In this document: in pieces, positions 5,959 through 9,627 of the stretch | Layout of the letters: each line of letters begins with the position of its first letter | Position numbering within the stretch: the first letter of the stretch is position 1 | Assembly: GCA_937959315.1 (NCBI GenBank) | Contig: CALGRC010000078.1 | Location: 1 to 9,627 of the forward strand | DNA length: 9,627 nt | Direction: 5' to 3' | DNA from: an uncultured Clostridia bacterium | GTDB taxonomy: Bacteria > Bacillota > Clostridia > UMGS1810 | Translations under genes and position numbers: made by a program | The notes under the pieces: model-generated | Databases searched by the model: none | What the model saw: only the letters and a program-made list of their open reading frames with translations | Told to the model about the DNA's origin: nothing

Positions 5959-7878
5959 TTAATCAAATACTTCAAACTGCCCTAATGCGCCGCGCGCCCA
6001 AAGGATAAATTTGGAGCGGTCCAGCGGGTCTACACCGCGCAACGGGACAGACGACTTCACATCCGGCGGCGCATCCTGATAGCCGTCAAACCAAGTAGAG
6101 AGTACCCCTTCCCCGCCTGTCACAGCAGAGAGCCGCACCGGGAAATCCATGGACGTAGCAACCGGTACCCGCCCGGAAATGAAAAACCGCCCGTTTTTTA
6201 TCTCCGGACTCTCAAAACTGCCGCGCATATTGACAATTTCACCGATGATTTTGCCGCTGTCCCCTTCGGGCGCTGAAACAGAAAACGCCAACACCGGTTC
6301 CAGCAACTTCGTGCCAATTGTGTGCAAGCCGTTGGCAATCGCCATAGGGGTACAGATGAAAAAATCCAGCGGATGGGTATGCTGCGGATGGTATTCACCG
6401 TCAACCAGCGTAATTTTCACATCGGCCACTGCATAGCCGAATACCCCCTGCTGCAAAGCGCGCGGCACCGAAACCTCTACATGCCGCTGATACCGGTAGG
6501 GCAGCTTTTTGGGCGGGACCACAGATGAATACTGTATCCCGCTGCCGCGCGGCAACGGTTCCATGGAAAAAGTCAAATCTGCCCAGCAGGGCTTTGGCAT
6601 GGTGTACCTGTCCCGCCCGATGCCAGAAGATACCAGCGTCTCTTTATAAATGACGTCCGGCTTCCCAAATTGTACAAGAATGCCAAACCGATCTGCCAGC
6701 ATAGATTGGAGCACTTCAGCCTGTATGGTACCGGTAATGCTGACCATAAGCGCCCCGCCCTCCGCCGCATAAAAATCCAAAAGCGGGTCTTCCTCATTGA
6801 GGATGGATAAAGCGCTAGCCAGCTTTTGATGCCCGCCATCTTCCATAGGGTATACCCGTACCCGCATAAGCGGCACAGACCAGCGGAGCCGCGGCAGTTC
6901 TGCGCATCCAATCACATCGCCCGCCTGCACAGACGGCAGCCCGCACACTCCGCCAATATCCCCGCCGTAAAGCACGCCGGCATCCTGGTATTTTTCCCCG
7001 CTGAATTTGCGGATTTGTACTATTTTCTGCGGCTCTTTTTTCCCTTTAAGCAATACGGTATCCCGGTTTTTCAGTGTTCCTTCAAATAGGCGCACATAGG
7101 CGATTTTCCCTATAGAAGCATCATGCTCCACTTTAAAAACCACGCCGGAAGGGTCGCCCTGCCCCCGGCTTTCCGCAGCCGGCAAATAGGCGGCGCATGC
7201 TTCTAAAAGCTGCGCAACGCCAAGGCCGTGTAACGCACTGCCGCACAGGACCGGATATGCCGCCCCCCTTTTTGCGAGCGCCGCCAGCGTATTCCGGGCC
7301 AGTTCTTCGGTAGCCGCCCCCTCCAGGTATGCCTCTAAAAACCTTTCATCCAGTTCAGCCACCGCTTCCAAAAGCGGCGCCTGGCAAATTCCTCCCGCGC
7401 CATCTGGGCCGTTCACTATGCAAACCTGCTCTGTTAACCGCCGGCGGATTTCAGCGACTGCCCGTGCGACATCTGCGCCCGCCCGGTCAATTTTATTGAT
7501 AAAAAACAGCGCCGGCAGCCCTGCGGCCGCCAACGCCCGGAAAATTTGCTCGGTATATGCCTGTACGCCCTCAACTGCCGATAGGATTACTACCGCACCG
7601 TCCAGGGCAGGGAACACCCGCTCCACTTCACCGGAAAAATCCACATGCCCGGGCGTATCGATTAGGTTAACCGTTTGATTTGCATAGGAAAACGAGGTGA
7701 CCGCCGCCCGTACTGAAATGCCCCGGCGGCGTTCCACCTCCAAAAAATCCGTATGCGCTGTGCCGTCGTCTACGCTGCCCGCCTTGCGGATAGCGCCGGT
7801 ATGCAGCAGCATCTGCTCGGTCAGCGTAGTTTTGCCCGCATCCACATGTGCCATCAATCCCAAATTCAAATATTTCAT
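5959..7878 (-). CDS. Tet(M)/Tet(O)-like translational GTPase (ribosomal protection family, resistance unproven)
   Basis: This 639-residue protein has the EF-G-like architecture of ribosomal protection proteins, with a length like that of Tet(M). GTPase motifs are intact: AHVDAGKT (10-17), switch region VERRRGISV (48-56), DTPGHVDF (74-81), NKID (128-131) and GSAL (213-216). Beta-barrel domain II follows (about 243-330), then the EF-G-like domains III-V, including the domain IV segment VKITLVDGEYH (487-497) and GTKLLEPVLAF (522-532), which closely parallels the Tet(M) GTELLEPYLSF. The domain IV loop that displaces tetracycline in Tet(M), YYSPVSTPADF, is YHPQHTHPLDF here (496-506), so the Ser-Pro-Val tip is missing. 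It may be a divergent resistance protein or a ribosome factor with another role. The ATG overlaps the esterase stop as ATGA, with only AGGT upstream, so translation is probably coupled. No tet-type leader peptide precedes it. Confidence 0.88.
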   Translation of the reverse strand: MKYLNLGLMAHVDAGKTTLTEQMLLHTGAIRKAGSVDDGTAHTDFLEVERRRGISVRAAVTSFSYANQTVNLIDTPGHVDFSGEVERVFPALDGAVVILSAVEGVQAYTEQIFRALAAAGLPALFFINKIDRAGADVARAVAEIRRRLTEQVCIVNGPDGAGGICQAPLLEAVAELDERFLEAYLEGAATEELARNTLAALAKRGAAYPVLCGSALHGLGVAQLLEACAAYLPAAESRGQGDPSGVVFKVEHDASIGKIAYVRLFEGTLKNRDTVLLKGKKEPQKIVQIRKFSGEKYQDAGVLYGGDIGGVCGLPSVQAGDVIGCAELPRLRWSVPLMRVRVYPMEDGGHQKLASALSILNEEDPLLDFYAAEGGALMVSITGTIQAEVLQSMLADRFGILVQFGKPDVIYKETLVSSGIGRDRYTMPKPCWADLTFSMEPLPRGSGIQYSSVVPPKKLPYRYQRHVEVSVPRALQQGVFGYAVADVKITLVDGEYHPQHTHPLDFFICTPMAIANGLHTIGTKLLEPVLAFSVSAPEGDSGKIIGEIVNMRGSFESPEIKNGRFFISGRVPVATSMDFPVRLSAVTGGEGVLSTWFDGYQDAPPDVKSSVPLRGVDPLDRSKFILWARGALGQFEVFD

Positions 7879-8855
7879 TTTACCTGGCCGCCATTTGCCA
7901 TTTCCAGCAAAAACAAAAAAGTTTCATCTAAAAACCCCGGCGGAACCTCATGCCCAAAATCCGGATATACCCGCATGGATTTGCGGCATTCCAAATGGTT
8001 ATATGCCGCAAACTGGCTGGACGGCGGGCAGCAGGTATCCAGCAGGCCCACTTCCCACAGTACATCAGCAGAAACCCTATGCGCCAGGTTGTGGATATCA
8101 ATGTACCCAAGCCGCCGGAAATATTCCTGTTCCATCTTGTGCTGCGGGTCGGTATGACGGAAAAATTCCTTAAGTTCCACATACGCTTCATTTGCCATCC
8201 CCAGCTCCCATACCTGCTGATAATCGCTCAAAAACGGGCAGCCCACTGCAATGCGGTTCAAACCAGGCGTCAACGCCGCGCATGCTACCGACAGCCCGCC
8301 CCCCTGGGAACTGCCCATTGCGGCCACACGGGTTTCATCTACGTCTTCCATTGCCATTACAATACGCGCAAGCTTTGCGGTATCCAAAAAAATACTGCGG
8401 AATAACAGCTTTTCGGGCCCTTCTTCCAGCCCGCGGATGATATGCCCATGATAGGTATTGCCCCAAACCTGCGCTGTATCCTGCGAACGGCCGCCTTGCC
8501 CACGGCAGTCCATAGCGGCCACCACAAATCCCTCATGGACATAGTTAAGCTTGTCATTCCAGTCCCCCGAGTTGGCAGAATACCCATGGAACTGCACAAC
8601 TGCCGGCATTTTACCCGATATCTGTTTGGGCTTTAACAGCTTCTCATATATTCTTGCACCGCCTACACCGGTAAACCACATATCATAGCAATCGGCCTGT
8701 GTTGTTTGAAAGGCCGCAGGCTTGAGTTCCACCTGTGCATCCACCTGCTCCATTTCTGCAATTGCTCTATCCCAGTAAACATCCAAATCCTCCGGGCACG
8801 GGTTGGTCCCGCAAAACCCTTTTAGTTTCTCCAACGGCATATCCACACTCGGCAT
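7875..8855 (-). CDS. CE7-family acetyl esterase (acetyl-xylan esterase/cephalosporin-C deacetylase)
   Basis: This 326-residue alpha/beta hydrolase of carbohydrate esterase family 7 removes acetyl groups from acetylated xylo-oligosaccharides and related small esters. It starts MPSVDMPLEKLKGF, the usual CE7 opening, and all three family signatures are present: RGQ (118-120), GSSQGG (181-186) with nucleophile Ser183, and HE (302-303). Asp273 in GLLDTCCPPS completes the expected Ser-Asp-His triad with His302. HGYSANSGDW (90-99) supplies the oxyanion-side loop. There is no signal peptide, so it acts in the cytoplasm, presumably on imported oligosaccharides (inference). The ATG has GAAAGGG about 9 nt upstream and a strong promoter before that, making it the first gene of the esterase-GTPase-radical SAM transcript. 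It is an unusual leader for a run into smc-ftsY. The true substrate cannot be read from sequence. Confidence 0.93.
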   Translation of the reverse strand: MPSVDMPLEKLKGFCGTNPCPEDLDVYWDRAIAEMEQVDAQVELKPAAFQTTQADCYDMWFTGVGGARIYEKLLKPKQISGKMPAVVQFHGYSANSGDWNDKLNYVHEGFVVAAMDCRGQGGRSQDTAQVWGNTYHGHIIRGLEEGPEKLLFRSIFLDTAKLARIVMAMEDVDETRVAAMGSSQGGGLSVACAALTPGLNRIAVGCPFLSDYQQVWELGMANEAYVELKEFFRHTDPQHKMEQEYFRRLGYIDIHNLAHRVSADVLWEVGLLDTCCPPSSQFAAYNHLECRKSMRVYPDFGHEVPPGFLDETFLFLLEMANGGQVK

Positions 8856-8894
8856 GGTTCACGACCCTTTCTGCATATTTTTTATCCTCTGTGC

Positions 8895-8923
8895 ATTGTA
8901 ACACATTGGTATTTCCCCGTCAA
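8895..8923 (-). promoter_or_regulatory. Predicted strong SigA-type promoter upstream of the esterase
   Basis: Minus strand: -35 TTGACG at 8923-8918 (five of six consensus bases), a 17 bp spacer, and -10 TACAAT at 8900-8895 preceded by TGT, an extended -10. The predicted transcript start is near 8888, giving a leader of about 33 nt before the esterase ATG at 8855. It starts only about 15 bp beyond the yaaA stop and should drive esterase, GTPase and radical SAM, and possibly smc-ftsY by read-through. Confidence 0.75.
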
Positions 8924-8931
8924 GAAATCCC
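8908..8931 (-). repeat. Imperfect inverted repeat spanning the -35 element
   Basis: On the minus strand, GGGATTTC (8931-8924) and GAAATACC (8915-8908) pair at seven of eight positions around an 8 nt centre, TTGACGGG, that contains the -35 hexamer. It could be an operator for a repressor that occludes the promoter. No regulator gene is present in the window and the match may be chance. It lacks a following T-run, so it does not look like a terminator for yaaA. Confidence 0.3.
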
Positions 8932-8938
8932 AGAAAAA

Positions 8939-9627
8939 TTATCCTTTTACAAATACATACCGGTTATGATAAGACATCTCCGGCACATACGCATAACCGC
9001 CGTATGTAAACTGCTGCAACTGTTCCGGATACTCCAACCGGTTTTTTACCAAATACCGCGCCATCTGCCCGCGGGCCATTTTAGCCCAGGCAGGCAGCAC
9101 TTTTTGTTTTCCCTTATACCAAGCCAGAAAAACGATGTCAATAAAATCATCCGACGGCAACAGCCACCGGCGGACGGCTCTGGCATATTCTTCCGACGCC
9201 AGGTTGATGATGGGTTGCTGCGGAAAATACAACGCCTGATAAATGCGGCTGCCCCAAAAATCATACAGATTTTTGCCGCCTCCAACCGGCAGCTTGCACT
9301 GCAATTCCAACCGGCAGGGCAAAATCCCATCTAACGGACGCAGGAGCCCATATACCGCACTCAAAATCCGCAAATGCCCATTGGCATATAGGCAGTCGGC
9401 TTCTGTAAAATCTGCCGGGGCCAAATGCCGGTATACCAACCCCTGGTATGCATATAATGCCGGCGTTCCCGGCTGTGCTGGATCAAATATCCTGTATTGC
9501 GAAAAAGCATCCAGCGCAATACCTGGGCTTGTCATCAACAAGCTTTCCAGCTGCCAATATGAAAACTTGCGCAAAGCCTCTACAATTTGAACTGCATCCT
9601 TTAAAAATACCGGCCTCTCCGGCGTGA
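8939..9627 (-). CDS. yaaA: Peroxide stress resistance protein YaaA (DUF328), N-terminus cut by the right edge
   Basis: The frame is open from the TAA at 8939-8941 to the window edge: 228 codons, the first complete ones reading TPERPVFLKDAVQIVEALRK. The family is about 245-260 residues, so roughly 20-30 N-terminal residues, including the expected SPAKT motif, lie outside. Family hallmarks are present: LRILSAVYGLLRPLD, KNLYDFWG, PIINLASEEYARAV, AKMARGQMARYLV and NRLEYPEQLQQF, in the same order as in E. coli YaaA. That protein limits free intracellular iron and protects DNA and protein during hydrogen peroxide stress; by homology it is cytoplasmic. An internal TTG at 9574 could be taken as a start but would drop conserved sequence, so the gene should be treated as partial. 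No clear terminator follows it, and the esterase promoter begins right after its stop. Confidence 0.92.
   Translation of the reverse strand, partial: TPERPVFLKDAVQIVEALRKFSYWQLESLLMTSPGIALDAFSQYRIFDPAQPGTPALYAYQGLVYRHLAPADFTEADCLYANGHLRILSAVYGLLRPLDGILPCRLELQCKLPVGGGKNLYDFWGSRIYQALYFPQQPIINLASEEYARAVRRWLLPSDDFIDIVFLAWYKGKQKVLPAWAKMARGQMARYLVKNRLEYPEQLQQFTYGGYAYVPEMSYHNRYVFVKG

Noticed and set aside
5959..7878. Calling the GTPase a tetracycline resistance gene
   Set aside because: The drug-displacing Ser-Pro-Val loop tip is replaced, there is no tet leader peptide, and there are no mobile-element marks around it.
7697..8173. A 158-codon plus-strand frame spanning the GTPase-esterase junction
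   Set aside because: It is antisense to two well-supported genes, with low-complexity composition and no recognisable motif.
8908..8938. Intrinsic terminator after yaaA
   Set aside because: The only inverted repeat is short and imperfect, holds the -35 hexamer in its loop and lacks a downstream T-run in the direction of transcription.
8939..9574. yaaA as a complete 211-residue protein starting at 9574
   Set aside because: The codon at 9574 is a TTG inside an open frame that continues to the edge with YaaA-like sequence; the gene is truncated by the window, not short.
1..9627. CRISPR arrays, tRNA or rRNA genes, insertion sequence ends, att sites
   Set aside because: Almost all sequence is accounted for by protein genes, and I saw no spaced direct repeats, cloverleaf-like sequence or transposase in the small gaps.

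Overview
The window reads as ordinary chromosomal DNA of a Gram-positive bacterium, most likely a Clostridia-class Firmicute (inference). The grounds are the smc-ftsY pair, the stand-alone Elp3-like radical SAM gene directly upstream of smc (an arrangement familiar from Clostridia), purine-rich Shine-Dalgarno sites, and SigA-type promoters. Every gene lies on the minus strand, so transcription runs from the right end of the window to the left, and coding density is close to total. No rRNA, tRNA, insertion sequence, integrase, CRISPR array or long non-coding stretch was seen. The longest gap between genes is 83 bp.

In order of transcription: (1) yaaA, a peroxide-stress/DUF328 protein whose N-terminus is cut off by the right edge; (2) an 83 bp gap carrying a very good extended -10 promoter (TTGACG, 17 bp, TACAAT); (3) a CE7-family acetyl-xylan esterase/cephalosporin-C deacetylase; (4) a Tet(M)/Tet(O)-like translational GTPase that overlaps the esterase by ATGA; (5) a stand-alone Elp3-like radical SAM protein 12 bp further on; (6) a 48 bp gap that, with the last codons of the radical SAM gene, holds a second extended -10 promoter; (7) smc, the condensin ATPase; (8) ftsY, the SRP receptor, overlapping the 3' end of smc by 8 bp; (9) the first 51 codons of an unrecognised single-pass membrane protein with a TTG start, cut by the left edge.

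Functionally this is a housekeeping cluster (chromosome organisation by Smc, co-translational membrane targeting by FtsY) with a carbohydrate or acetyl-ester hydrolase and a ribosome-acting GTPase placed in front. The usual neighbours rnc (before smc) and ylxM-ffh (after ftsY) are not seen where many Firmicutes carry them. The most interesting points are the Tet(M)-like GTPase, whose domain IV loop differs from the drug-displacing loop of true Tet(M) and is more like that of EF-G; its translational coupling to an esterase; and the sequence evidence that resets the smc start to a GTG downstream of an internal promoter. I see no clear undescribed multi-gene defence or mobile system here.
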